Shown: positions 42,401-52,810 of the stretch, piece after piece
Layout: the number at the start of each line of letters is the position of its first letter
Position numbering within the stretch: the first letter of the stretch is position 1
NCBI RefSeq assembly: GCF_026914185.1
Contig: NC_070558.1
Coordinates: 2,418,001 to 2,482,000 of the forward strand
DNA from: Puccinia triticina
Lineage: Eukaryota; Basidiomycota; Pucciniomycetes; Pucciniales; Pucciniaceae
Direction: 5' to 3'
Length of the DNA: 64,000 nt
The notes under the pieces: generated by a model
The model's database searches: none
The model's input: only the letters and a program-made list of their open reading frames with translations
Told to the model about the DNA's origin: nothing
Position numbers and translations under genes: made by a program

Positions 42401-43983
42401 AGCCAACAAAAGAAGTTTGTGACGTGCAAGATTCTCAAATAGACAAAATCCAAGCAATCACCGACGCGGACATCCCGACAAGTCTTCGTGCAGCACTCAA
42501 GGGACCGGCTAGCGATGAATGGAGGAGCGCCTGTATGACCAAGTGGAACCAGCTGGTAGATATTGACACATTCGACATTGAAGATAAAGGCTCCAGGCAT
42601 TCGATCGGCACGCGTTTTGTTTTCGACCTTAAAAGGAATTCGGACGGTACCGTGGATTGGCTCAAGGCTCGATTCGTCGTGCGAGGATTCAAGCAAAGGA
42701 TTGGGAGAGACGTGAAATCGACATTTGCGCTAACGGCATCGCTCACAACGCTTCGATTGCTACTTACGCTGGCTGTATCAAACAATTGGAAAATTAATTC
42801 ATTTGATATCACGGGCGCTTTTGTACACAGTCCTATCGACGAGACCATTTAAATCGACCCTCCAGTGGAATTGTTTCCCCACTTGGCAGGTAAAGTCTTG
42901 AAACTTAAGAAGGCTCTTTATGGTACTAGGCAGGCGAGCAGGTGCTGGTGGAAACACTTTAGGGGTTTACTACAGGGCTGGGGTTTCAAATGTGATGAAG
43001 TGGAGGAATGTTTGTACAGGTACAAAAAGGAAAATTCGATCATCATCATTTGGATCCACGTCGATGACGGGATTGTCTTCAGCAATGACCATTCGGGCCT
43101 TCAACATTTGCGAGAAAATTTGGAAAAGAATTTACGAGTTAAGTGGGATGAACAACCGGATAAGTTGGTGGGAATTCGGATGGATTACGAGGACGATGCA
43201 ATTTTTCTCAGCCAGCCACTTCTGATCGATCAAACCATCAAGAAATTTCAAGAAAACGTACAATCAACAATCATTCCAACATATACACCGTTACTCGGAG
43301 ACACGCTAGTGACATCAAATGGGGAACCGGTAAATAAAACTCTGTATCAATTGCTCATTGGGTCGCTGAACTACATTGCCCTTGGTTCAAGACCGGACCT
43401 CAGCTTTGCTGTAAACTATCTTGCTTGATTCAGTGCTAACCCGGACAATTCACATTGGGGGGGACTCAAGCACTTGGTACAATATCTAGCAACAACAAAG
43501 GATAAGCGGCTTTGATTGAAACACACAAACAACCAATTGATAACTTGGTCTGACGCGAATTGGGGCGGGGAATTTCAAAGATCAACGTCTGGTTTCATCA
43601 TCACGTTTCTCGGGAGCCCGATTGCGTGGGGTTCACGGCAGCAGAAAGTTGTGGCGACATCGACATGCGCAGCGGAATTCATCTCAATTGGATCATCCAT
43701 CGACTTCTTATTATTTCTAATTCCCATCATCAAATCTCTCGACATCAATCTCGATCTCATCCTCAAATGTGACAACCGGGCCGCAGTACTTGTATCCGAC
43801 AATAACGCATCAAAAGGTCGGATGAAGAGTCTGGAGCGCAACTTCTTCTTCGTCAATGACGCGGTGCGGGAACATAACATCAAACTCGACTGGGTATCAA
43901 CATCCGACAACATTGCCGATTTTTTCACCAAACCTCTTCGGGCCAATCTTCACAACACATCTATGGCTAAGATATTTCAATAA
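39436..43983 (+). pseudogene. Copia gag-pol polyprotein with four stops
   Basis: One frame of 1516 codons from ATG 39436. Gag, then a zinc knuckle CSYCGVLGHWRSSC, protease LDSGATHHVS (about 41060), pre-integrase zinc motif (WHCWLGH…CESCKQF), integrase DDE in LLVTDVLGP, QCDNAKEY and PEQNGEAERLN, RT with SFDITGAFVHS, LKKALYGTRQA and IHVDDGIVFS, and RNase H with WSDANWGG, KCDNRAAV and NIADFFTKPL. Stops: TGA 40264, TAA 42850, TGA 43426 (Arg expected), TGA 43513 (Trp expected). There are no frameshifts. Function would be replication of the element; defective as read. Confidence 0.93.
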
Positions 43984-44119
43984 ATCAATCCTTTTTATAT
44001 TGTTTGTTATATTTCTTTTCTAATTATGTCATATTTATCCCCCTCTCTGTTTGTCCATGGTTTTCTAGTTTTTTTCCATTTCTTTTTCTTTTTCTCCTAT
44101 TGTATTTAGTGGTGTGGAG

Positions 44120-44131
44120 TTTGAGGGGGGG
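44120..44131 (+). other. Polypurine tract of copia element
   Basis: TTTGAGGGGGGG directly precedes the 3' LTR. Confidence 0.6.
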
Positions 44132-44232
44132 TGTTGAGAGGTGCGGTGGGCAAACTCCACATTTGGAGTGCGCGGGGTTCAAGAGGCGGTGGAGGAGGAG
44201 CAATGGACAGCAAGGTTTTCAGAGTCACAACA
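44132..44232 (+). repeat. 3' LTR of copia element
   Basis: Identical to the 5' LTR; followed by the ATTCT duplication and the continuing hAT frame. Confidence 0.95.
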
Positions 44233-44706
44233 ATTCTTTGTGTGGCATTTTCATATGCAAACCCAAAGGCATTACTCTATGGCCGACGATGGTCGGCAGA
44301 CGAGTTGAAGAGGCTTTATTCAATCCTGAAGACTACAGTTTTTGAAGATCTAAAGGTCGGATGAATTCCTTTAAGTGTGTATGATGTAAAAATGTGCTTA
44401 TTCTTGATTATCCCTTGACACTAAATTTACACTGATCCATGATGTCTGGACAACAAAGGGAAATAGATTTGCCTTCATTGGCGCGGCGGTCGCTTACATT
44501 GACTCAAACTGGAATTATACTGTTCGTCATCTGGCCCTAAAAATGATCCCTTGGAAGCACTACGGACATCTACTAGCTCGACCAATTGCTGCGGTCCTTA
44601 AGAAAAGTGATCTGTACAAAAAGATGTTGGATCAGACAATCGACTCTGGCGCAAACAACAATACAATGGCTAGTGCCATGTATCAACTGCTTAAAAACGA
44701 CAATGT

Positions 44707-46431
44707 TGTGGTGGACGGACTGGGACACACGTAGGATCAAGAATTTATTGCGCAGGGCGCGCGCCGGAGGACGTCAAGACTCAAGAAATCAAGATTCAAG
44801 CTTTCAGCCTTCAAGGCCTCCTCAAGCTCAACGGCGCAGCGTGGCGCGCATCCTCAAGACGTTTCAGGCCTTCTTCCCTCTCACCTTTTTCCCTTCTTTC
44901 CTCTTGTTTCTTTGTTGATGGTTTTGTTTTCCTGTTAATTTTCTTTTCATCAAGTTTTGTTATTTTTCTCTTTCATTTTGCGCGCGTTGGTTAGGTTTTG
45001 GATGAGGAGGGTTGGTTTGTTTTTTTTCTGTTTCATTTTGTTTTGTTTTGTTCCTGTTGTTTTGTTTGTTGTAGCGCGCGCGTTGTGGTGGCCCCTCTCG
45101 TGGCCAGCCAGTCAGGAACAACATCACCGCCGCCATCAGCATCAAGATCAAGACCCCATTCTTTTCTCACTCCCCAAGACTCAAGAACCCCCCCACCCTT
45201 CAAGATCCTCAAGACATCAAGAAGTAATCTTTCCCCATCGCTCCTCACCTCCCACCTCACTCTTCCATAATTCTTCCCCCCTTTCCATATCCCTTCTTTC
45301 TCAGTCTCTATCCCTGTCTCATCTTTCTTGGTCCTAACACAGCATCTGCTGTGGGTTTATTCCCTGTTTTTGTTTTCTGGCTCCTTCTCTTCTGTTTGAA
45401 TTTTGTCTGTCTTGAGTGTTTCTTTCTCCTCTGTTCTCTTTCCCTTTCTTTTCTCTGTTTCTTCTCCTTCTGTCTCATCTCATTGTGATTTCCTCATTTC
45501 TTTGTGTTGTGTTTTCTTTTCTCCTTCTTCTGTTGTCTGTTGTGTGTGAGCGCGCGTAGCGCGCGGAGGATATGATGAAATCTATGTGACATGTGGCTCT
45601 CCCGGAGTCCAAGTTTGCCGAACTTGGATGATGGGGGAGGCATGGCATTCTGATCCCCAGAATACGGACCATCAAGATTCAGAGATCCTATCTTCAGAGT
45701 TCAAAACCTTCAAGCGCAGCTTGCCAATCATCTTTTCATCAGAGTTTCTGAGATCCCTTCCTTCCCTCTCTTTAAGATCACACCTCTCATCCCCTCAAAA
45801 CAAAACAACCGCCGCCGAGGATCCAAACCCCCAGAGAACATCTCAAAACCACCCCCAACACCACAGCTATCCCGATTCCTTTCAGCGCTCATCTCTACGG
45901 ACCACCGCCACAAGGGCAGCCTAAACAGCACTTCTCCCCTCACACAACTGCCGCCGCTTAGCACGGACAGGAGTCCCTCAGCGTGTGCGCTAGGTTGTGA
46001 TGAGATGTCTGCTACATGTCACCAACTCCAAGGTTTGAGTTTAGTTTGAACTCAGGCTTTGGAGCGGCATGGACGCACTCTGAACCATAATTTTCAGTTT
46101 TTCCATCAAAAGTCAAAGTTATACGTCTTGGCAAGCTGTTTGCCCGAAGTTTCTCCTCCTTTAAAGTTCATTACCCCGCCAACGCAGATCCCCTCCAACT
46201 TCCTGGTTTAGATCACAACCCCGCCGGCAGTATCCCCAGCTCCCTCTCAAAACAAAACCCACCGACGCGCATCTCCAGCCGTCGTAAAATCAAACCCCCC
46301 CCCCCACGCCTTCACGACTCTCAGCGCTCACTCACGGCCAATCAACCCCGGAGGGCATACGCAGATTAGACCTTTCTTTTCCATTTCCCCTCCCCCAACT
46401 GCTTCCGGCCTAGCACCGGCAAGAGTTCCTC
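44707..46431 (+). mobile_element. Outer solo Ty3 LTR inside the hAT gene
   Basis: Starts TGTGGTGG and ends CACCGGCAAGAGTTCCTC; related throughout to the LTR of the complete Ty3 element. Flanks are AATGT (44702-44706) and AACGT (46432-46436), a target duplication with one transition. Removing the unit and one flank rejoins hAT codons. It is interrupted by another solo LTR; without that it is about 825 bp, matching the 794-bp LTR. Confidence 0.8.
45084..45979 (+). mobile_element. Inner solo Ty3 LTR nested in the outer one
   Basis: Starts TGTGGTGGCCCC inside the GCGCGCG motif of the outer LTR and ends CAGGAGTCCCTC. Flanked by GCGT on both sides (45080-45083, 45981-45984). The outer LTR resumes with GTGCGCTAGG and aligns to the segment after GCGCGCG of the intact LTR. 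Confidence 0.7.
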
Positions 46432-47561
46432 AACGTGGCAAACCAATCCAAACACGTGTGGGACCCAGCCAGCATGCACATTTGATGCTTTTGTCACAAG
46501 CTTGCTCTGATTGTAAATGCGGGATTGGATGCCTTGTCCCTGAAGACTCTGCCTCCGGGGAAGGCCAAGCAATCGGTCCTTGGTTTCTTCCCTGTTCTTG
46601 GGAGGGTTCTTGAGGAGGACAAAACTGAATTCTTAGCTCCAGAACTCAAACCAGCCCCCGTTCCAAAAACAAACTCAGTTGAACTTGAACAAGATGACAA
46701 CAAAGATTGGGCAAGTGACTATGGAAACGCTGATGACATTTCCAATGACGAGTCTGCTGCTGTGAATAAAGATCTGGCCAATTCATTTGCCAACACTAGT
46801 AGTCAAGGCCAACACACAAAGACTTTGAAACTCAAGGAGCTTCTCAGCAGACTTGATGTTGTGATCAAGAAGATTACTCAATCAGCGGCCCAGCGGGCCA
46901 ATTTTGATCGAGTCGCAAAAGAAATGAATATCAAGGTGGCCCCGTTGATTGCTGGGTATGGCATACACTGGAATATTAAGTACCAGAGTTATTGCAAAGC
47001 CAATGACGCGCAGGAAGTTATTGATTGCTTGCTCAAGGAAGACCAGGGCCAAAACCAGCCAGGCCATTTTGAAGACGCTTTCTTCCTACCTCGTGATTGG
47101 AAGGAGATTGACAACCTCAATCAAGAGCTTGAGGTGTGTACAAAACCTACAAAATTCCTCCCATTGCATCATGATTGGGTTTTACTCATCTTTTTTTTAT
47201 TTCTCCTCAGGTTTTTGTTGATCTAACGTCGCAGATGGAGGGTAATCAGCCAACCGGCGCCCACGTACTCCCAAAGTACCTGGAGCTCAAGGACCAGCTT
47301 TCCAAAAAGCTGAGTTGCTCCAAGGAAGAAGACACTTTGTACCCAATGTATTATGTGATGCTGCAAAGAGTCATCAAATACTTGGATGAAGCTATGCTCT
47401 GCAAGACCCTTGTGCTTGCCACAATCTTGCATCCCTGCTTCCGAATGGACATTTTCAAACTTGCATTCGGAACCAAGAGTGTTGAAGTTACCAACTGTCT
47501 TGGGCTACTCAATCAGCGATTTCAAATCTACAAGGAGGAGCATAAGGCCAATATAATTTGA

Positions 47562-47962
47562 TCAATATATGCCATATTGATCAATATATGCCTTCCCAAA
47601 TTCATCCATGTTTGTAGTGTAACCTTTGCCGGTGGATTGCAGGAAGTTGCCGTCCGCCAGGCTGATGAGAGACTTCTTGCAACAAAACCCGTGAAAGTAG
47701 GGTTGGTCGGAGAACATGTGATGACTTGCTCCCAAGTCAAGAAAGCAGACTTCACCTTCACCTGACATGTCAGCAGCCAGAGCCCGGCGTATTGCTACCA
47801 GACTGCTAGTTGTAGAGATGGATTTCAAGCGGGATTAATAGGAGGCTTGATCAACCGCTTATTTTGCCAATGGTCAAGACTTGGAAGGTTTCTTCTTTGC
47901 CTTGATGTACTCTTTGGCCAAACACTTTGTCTTTGGGTTGTGCCAGCCCGGTTTGCAAATTG
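47562..47962 (-). pseudogene. Copia gag-protease fragment
   Basis: Minus strand. A zinc-knuckle-like CKPGWHNPKTKC (about 47925-47960) lies upstream of a protease-like stretch FLDLGASHHMFSD, where copia proteases have FLDSGASHHM, so the catalytic Ser/Thr of the D-S/T-G triad is replaced by Leu. Several stops separate the two parts. No RT or integrase follows on this strand. It is an old truncated copy adjoining the hAT end. Confidence 0.55.
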
Positions 47963-48012
47963 GCCTATTGGCTTTGAAGGCCGTTTCCTGTATGAAACTC
48001 CATAAAATATTA

Positions 48013-48084
48013 TGTGTCCTATGGGAGTTGAACCCATGTCTCTTATATCCATGTCAAGCATACTAACCACTGCACTAAGGACGC
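48013..48084 (-). pseudogene. tRNA-like pseudogene
   Basis: 72 nt. The minus strand has an acceptor stem GCGTCCT/AGGACAC with one mismatch, an A-box-like TAGTGCAGTGGTTAG, and a perfect T arm ATGGG-TTCAACT-CCCAT. The anticodon stem is poorly paired and U33 is missing, so it is not a normal tRNA. A tRNA relic or SINE head. Confidence 0.45.
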
Positions 48085-48650
48085 TTGGATATGAATGGCT
48101 GCAGGTGGGTCAAAGAACATCCACTGGTGTCACATGAAGATCCCTAATTGAGGGTAAGACCTGTGATTGACAGGTCATGAATGAGTGACACCAGCAGGTA
48201 TGATAAAGCTAAGAGTAGCAGAACCACAAACTGACATCCTGCTTGATGGTGGGAGTAAACAATGAACCAGCAACACAAGATTGACAACGCTTGCTGTCAA
48301 GGTCTTCCTTCACGCTGGCTACCCTGAGTGCACTGTGAAAAAAACTCAAGAACGCGCTGTCAGTTGACATGCGCAATCCAGGGTGAGACTTCCAGGACAT
48401 CCGGTTCATTCCGTGATTAATCACAGGGCAGCTCAGCATCATAGCTCAGTATCATGCACCAAGGTCCTGAGCTGTACTGGTTCTCATTGGTCATCAACAA
48501 GGGGATGTATTTCCATACACATAATACAAGCCCTTGTTGACCAGCCCTTGGGAAGAATTCTACCAGGTCAACCAGAATATGTGTCCATGTTGACTAGGAT
48601 TAATCCCTCCCATCCCAGGTGTGGTCAACAAGGCTAGATGAAAGGGCACT
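48085..48650. other. No supported gene; GGTCAnCAAnGGG hairpin words
   Basis: Around 48485-48560 GGTCATCAACAAGGGG and CCCTTGTTGACCAGCCC face each other, recalling the GATGACCGG arrays though without the CCGG core. Confidence 0.3.
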
Positions 48651-49101
48651 CATGTTGATTGTTGACCAGGAGGAATCCCTCCCAGTCAACACAATACAGC
48701 TGATTGTGGACCAGGAGAAGATTCTGGTTATCCAGAAGTATCAGAGCTTACTGCTGGTCAAGGACAAGGAAAACCTCAAGCTGCTTGCAAAGCTTGAAGA
48801 GCTCAAAGAGGAGCTCCGCCATCCCATGACAAAGGCCCGGCTCATCAAGAACCTCTCCCCAGCAAGGCTGCACCACAAGACTAGCACCCATTCACTCACC
48901 CAATCCAGCCCCCGCCCACACAACCAACACATCACCATGGCCCGCTTGGTCTCACGCACCACCATCAACAAAAAATCCAGAGCCGGTGAACTCGTGAGGG
49001 CTAACCAACAGATTGTTGGCCTCAAGTTCATCGCTAAACAGGCTAACAAGGAGCGGAGAAAGCTTGAGAAAATCAAAACCAAGCTCAAGGAACTCAATTA
49101 A
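48651..49101 (+). CDS. Hypothetical coiled-coil ORF
   Basis: From ATG 48651 about 149 codons. An N-terminal Leu/Lys/Glu-rich segment (LLAKLEELKEELR) and a C-terminal one (KERRKLEKIKTKLKEL) would form coiled coils, with a Ser/Pro/His-rich middle. It may be the tail of a degraded transposase; I do not recognise it. No intron or partner found. Confidence 0.3.
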
Positions 49102-50668
49102 GCTGCCTCTCTCTCTTACTCCACGATTTTTTTACAGGAGACTAATAGGGGCACACAGACAAGATAACCGGGTATTAGAGCAGAAGCTGGCTGGCTTGGT
49201 CAAGCTGGGAAAGACGGTGTGTCCGTTGAGTAGTAGGATGAGGTCGGAGACAATTGGGCCACACCTGCTGGCGGGTACCTGCCAACGGATAGCAGTTGCA
49301 AATTGACAATCTCTAGTAAATGTGATTAAATAATTAACTTGTGAGATCAAGTAAGACTAGATGTGATTGTTAGCATGTTCAGTGGATCTGCACACTTTTG
49401 AATGAAGATAAATCACATATTTTGATGTGTAACATGCTAGGGAAAAAATAATGTAGATTCTTGTGACATCTAATGAATTTTTAAGTAAAATTTACATTAT
49501 TACACTTGTATATGACAGAAAAATGTGGCCTAATGCATTTAAATATGTTTCATTGTGATTGATCTTACCACACCCGTTTTGGTGGATGCCAGCCTGGCCA
49601 CACACTGGTGATGTCCAGCAGTCAATTCAGTCCCTCAATTGGAACCTTTGACTGGGCCAATTGGAAATGAGGGTTAGTTATCTCATCAGTGACAATAATC
49701 TAAAGATAGTGCTGCACATATATTTGTGAAAGACCAGTTGATCAACAGCTGTGAGAAATCAAGGAGAGAAGACTCCGAGAGAAGCAAACAAGATGGGAAA
49801 CAACTTACTACCTAATTGGTACAAGGTGAGTGACACAGTGAAATGAGTGTGTAAGGAAGAAGGAAAAGAACAAGTGGTACTAGAAGGGTGAAAGTGATAC
49901 ATGAGAGTAATGAAACCTAATGTATGAGAGACAAGCTTGAGGATCCGCGCTGAATAATCCCAAAACCTAATCACACTATCTGTACACGTGTGACATCCAT
50001 TCTTTATCATTACAATATTCTGTGTCATTGATAATGTTATGATCAAAAGAGATAAAATAAAATAGCACACCTGGAGGACACCTTTCTTTGCAGTCATTAC
50101 AAGCTGATGCAGAAGGGCAGAAGGTAAATAATATTTTTGGCTCAGGCAGTTCTAACAAAAACTGGCCTGTTACATCACAGACAAGGCCCTAAAAGAAGTT
50201 TTCTGTTTTTGGAATAATCCAGAGATAGCAACAGGTAGCTTTTTTTTACACAGATAAAACATGTTATTTTAGCATGTTATAGCTACCTATTGCTGCCGCC
50301 ATAGCAGCTGCCATTACTATGTATTCACTGAAGCCCAATATCATTCTAGAAAGTATCAGAATGAACATCTTGACTGGCCAATGGCACTGCACCATCTTGG
50401 TGATCGAAGTTCAAAAAAACATTTTGCAGGCGCGGGGCTACATTGAAGAGGGTCGAGGCACTGTATCTCAATATTTACAGAATAGAAAGGGCAAGATGAA
50501 TAAAAACACTGGGCAATAAATCGGATGCAAACTAACGATTCGAACTATATACACGACCAAAGCAAAGGCGTGGAACTCGAATATGTTGAGGTTCTTAGGA
50601 TGCTTCCCCAAACAACAGCTCACAGACAGTTGTTAATGGACACGAAGGGGGTGGGGAGGAATTAAGGA
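49102..50668. other. No supported gene
   Basis: AT-rich intergenic DNA after the coiled-coil frame and downstream (3') of the homeobox gene. Contains only short frames. Confidence 0.3.
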
Positions 50669-52810
50669 TTATCTGGTTCTGGACAGATTGCGGGGAGGGA
50701 TGAGAATACTCTCGGTGTGCCGCTCGTTGAGCAATGGGGGCAATCTGAATTCGGAGCTTGAGGGTGAACTTGAGAAGGCCGAGTGGGTGGGCGAGTTGTC
50801 GCGTTTGATGGCCACGACCCGGAGGGCGACCGGGGGCGGGAAAGAACCGGGACCGGGTCGGACGGGGTTGGGCAGGGGCGGCAGACAGCGGCTTGAAAAC
50901 AACGATCTGGAGGTGGTCACGGTTGGTTCATCAGCCGAACAGGACCGTCGGGCTTGGGCGCATGAAATGCTGGTGGACGGTTGCGAAGGACAACCCAAGT
51001 TGATTGAAGTGTGTTCTTGCCCCTCTCCTGTCGCACTGCTAAAACCAGGATGAGCTCCAGTGGAAGGCATACTCTCTCCGCGTGACTGCCACGGCGCTCG
51101 GTTTTGAGCATGTGGATGGTGGCTTGGTGGCGAACTCGAGCGGGAAGATGAATTAGACTCGGTAGGAGACACCTGATCGGGTGAAAAGTCGTAGACGGAA
51201 CTTGATGACTGGGGCTCAAAGGGCTGTGGTCGAGGATTTTCATCAGTCGAGCGCGAGAGTCGGGTCAAGGAATAACTGTTCAGATTGACGGCTGTATCGG
51301 CGTGGGGCTGATCCAATCTCATGGAACCAATGTTCAAGTATTGGGATGGTGGGCGCTGGGAGGCGACGTGTGAGTTCAGATGTGATTTGGCCGTATGTGA
51401 GCTCCACCTAGGGCGTACAGCATGATGGCTGGCCAAGTGGTCAGGGAGGATTGCTGATTTCGATTGAGGATCGGTGCTTGACCGGCGCGGCGATAGAGGA
51501 TCAGCGGGATAATCATGGCAGGGGGCATCGGGAGCGCGCCGGGGCAGCCACTTGCGGGTATAGGGAGAGCAAGGGGTACTGGGGATGTTCCGTCGATGAG
51601 AGCCGGACGGACTGCGTAGTTGCAGCTCAGACCTAGGCAATCGATCGGAGACAGACGCGTCTTGTGGCGAGGAGGGCCTAGTAGCTAGCTGGCAGCGATC
51701 GTGAGCAGATCGACGAACCAGTCCATCTGGGATGGTATTGACCCCTAGAACAGTTGGCTGGAAGGGCGGCAGTAAGGATGCTGACGAGAAGGTTGGGCTG
51801 GATGCATCGGTTGAGCTGAACGGATGGGGTGGGAGAGATTTTATTGTCAGTATGTTGAAACTGGTACACCACGTTCGCAAATGACCCGAAAACGCAACCA
51901 TATCAGCAATCCAGTGGTAGTACCACAGGAAATCTCCCCGATAAAAGTGGAGAAAGCAGAAAGCACGAAGTTTTGTTTTATGGTTTGGTAGTAAAGAAAA
52001 GGCAAATCATGAGGTAATTACCAATTGAGCATGGTTGAAACGCTGGGCAGCAACAGCTCAGGAGCAGAGCTCTTCACCCGGCCATAAGAAGCTCGACTTC
52101 GGTCTTGCTGGGAAGTAGATGGCTGCGGTCGGTCATGCAGGGTTGCTTGCGAGTTGGATGGTGCTTTCTGGCGGTTAACCTTTGCTCGTCTATTCTGGAA
52201 CCACACCTAAGGAAATGGGCAGGTACAGCCAGCTCAGCGATGGCTGCACTGAGACAATCACCAAACCAACAGCGCAAATGGGGCAGATGAAGCAACTTAC
52301 TTGAACTTCACGATTGGACATTCCCAATTTTGCACCAATTGCTTCCCGTAGATCGAACGTGGGTGTGTCAGTCTTCAGGACCAGGTGTGGGATTCACGCG
52401 AGACGTCAGTTATTTTGAGATCTTAATTCATGCTAGCGGGGGAAGATCTTGACAGCAGAACTGATGGCGACGGGTAGCAAAATCACGGTGGCTGGGTGTC
52501 TCAGAGGCCGGCGCGCCAGACTCACATATTCAAATAGATTCGATAACACCTCCAATTGCTCCGGAGTGATTCTTTTTCGCTTGGGTCGTGGAACGCCTAG
52601 TTGGAGCGATCTGGCCGAGTTGTCGCTGGATGGGATGACCGTTGGGAGCCTTGCAAGGTAGAGCTGAGGTTGATGAGCCGATGAGTTCCACTTCTGATGT
52701 GCATAGATTGAAACCTCGCCATTGGGATTGGATTGGGAGTTTGGCGATGGAGAGGCCTGCTGAGACATTGCTTGAGTCGGAGAAACCACTGATGGTCCAA
52801 AGGATGACAT
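50669..52810 (-). CDS. Homeobox transcription factor
   Basis: Four exons on the minus strand (52526-52810, 52301-52372, 52022-52206, 50669-51815) join to 562 aa. The homeodomain spans about residues 75-134 across three exons: KRKRITPEQLEVLSNLFEY, then TDTPTFDLREAIGAKLG, then VWFQNRRAKVNRQK, the helix-3 signature with Trp, Phe, Asn and Arg in place. It is a 60-residue, non-TALE domain. The remaining 420 residues are Ser/Pro-rich and low in structure. Basidiomycetes have several non-mating homeobox regulators of development with this layout. The ATG at 52810 is the first in frame; introns have GTGAGT, GTAAGT and GTAATT donors. Targets cannot be told. It looks intact and is one of two clear host genes here. 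Confidence 0.88.

Larger units (their letters stand above)
39266..44232 (+). mobile_element. Ty1/copia element with 101-bp LTRs
   Basis: LTRs 39266-39366 and 44132-44232 are identical, begin TGTTGAGAGG and end GTCACAACA. The target duplication is ATTCT (39261-39265, 44233-44237). It lies inside the hAT coding exon and its removal with one duplication restores the hAT frame. Domain order protease, integrase, RT, RNase H is copia-type. The LTRs are unusually short. The long frame has four internal stops, so this copy is not autonomous although its LTRs show it moved recently. Confidence 0.95.
38409..47561 (+). pseudogene. hAT transposase with BED finger, broken by LTR insertions
   Basis: Exon 1 (38409-38660) is a basic Ser/Lys-rich N-terminus; intron 38661-38759. 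Exon 2 carries a BED-type zinc finger (YTCRWCHKTYRGHG…) and FDNRVLNQIIVIWQIRQA. The frame is cut at 39265 by a copia element and resumes at 44238 (ILCVAFSYANPKALLYGRRW). The catalytic part has FTLIHDVWTTKGNRFAF and QTIDSGANNNTMAS with conserved Asp residues, then is cut at 44706 by a solo LTR and resumes at 46437 (VANQSKHVWDP, CFCHKLALIVNAGLDAL). A TGA (46483-46485) replaces a usual Arg. Intron 47134-47210. The end (…YKEEHKANII) lacks a clear hAT dimerisation domain. The junction around 44357-44440 is unresolved. Confidence 0.85.

Noticed and set aside
44957..45924. Several overlapping ORFs in the solo LTR region
   Set aside because: Low-complexity T-rich and Ser/Pro-rich frames within LTR sequence, on both strands.
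50688..51053. Plus-strand ORF opposite the homeobox gene
   Set aside because: Shadow of the Ser/Pro-rich exon 4; no independent support.
50669..52810. Homeodomain mating-type (HD1/HD2) locus
   Set aside because: Only one homeodomain gene is present, with no divergent partner, and the domain is of the ordinary non-TALE type with a long Ser/Pro tail.
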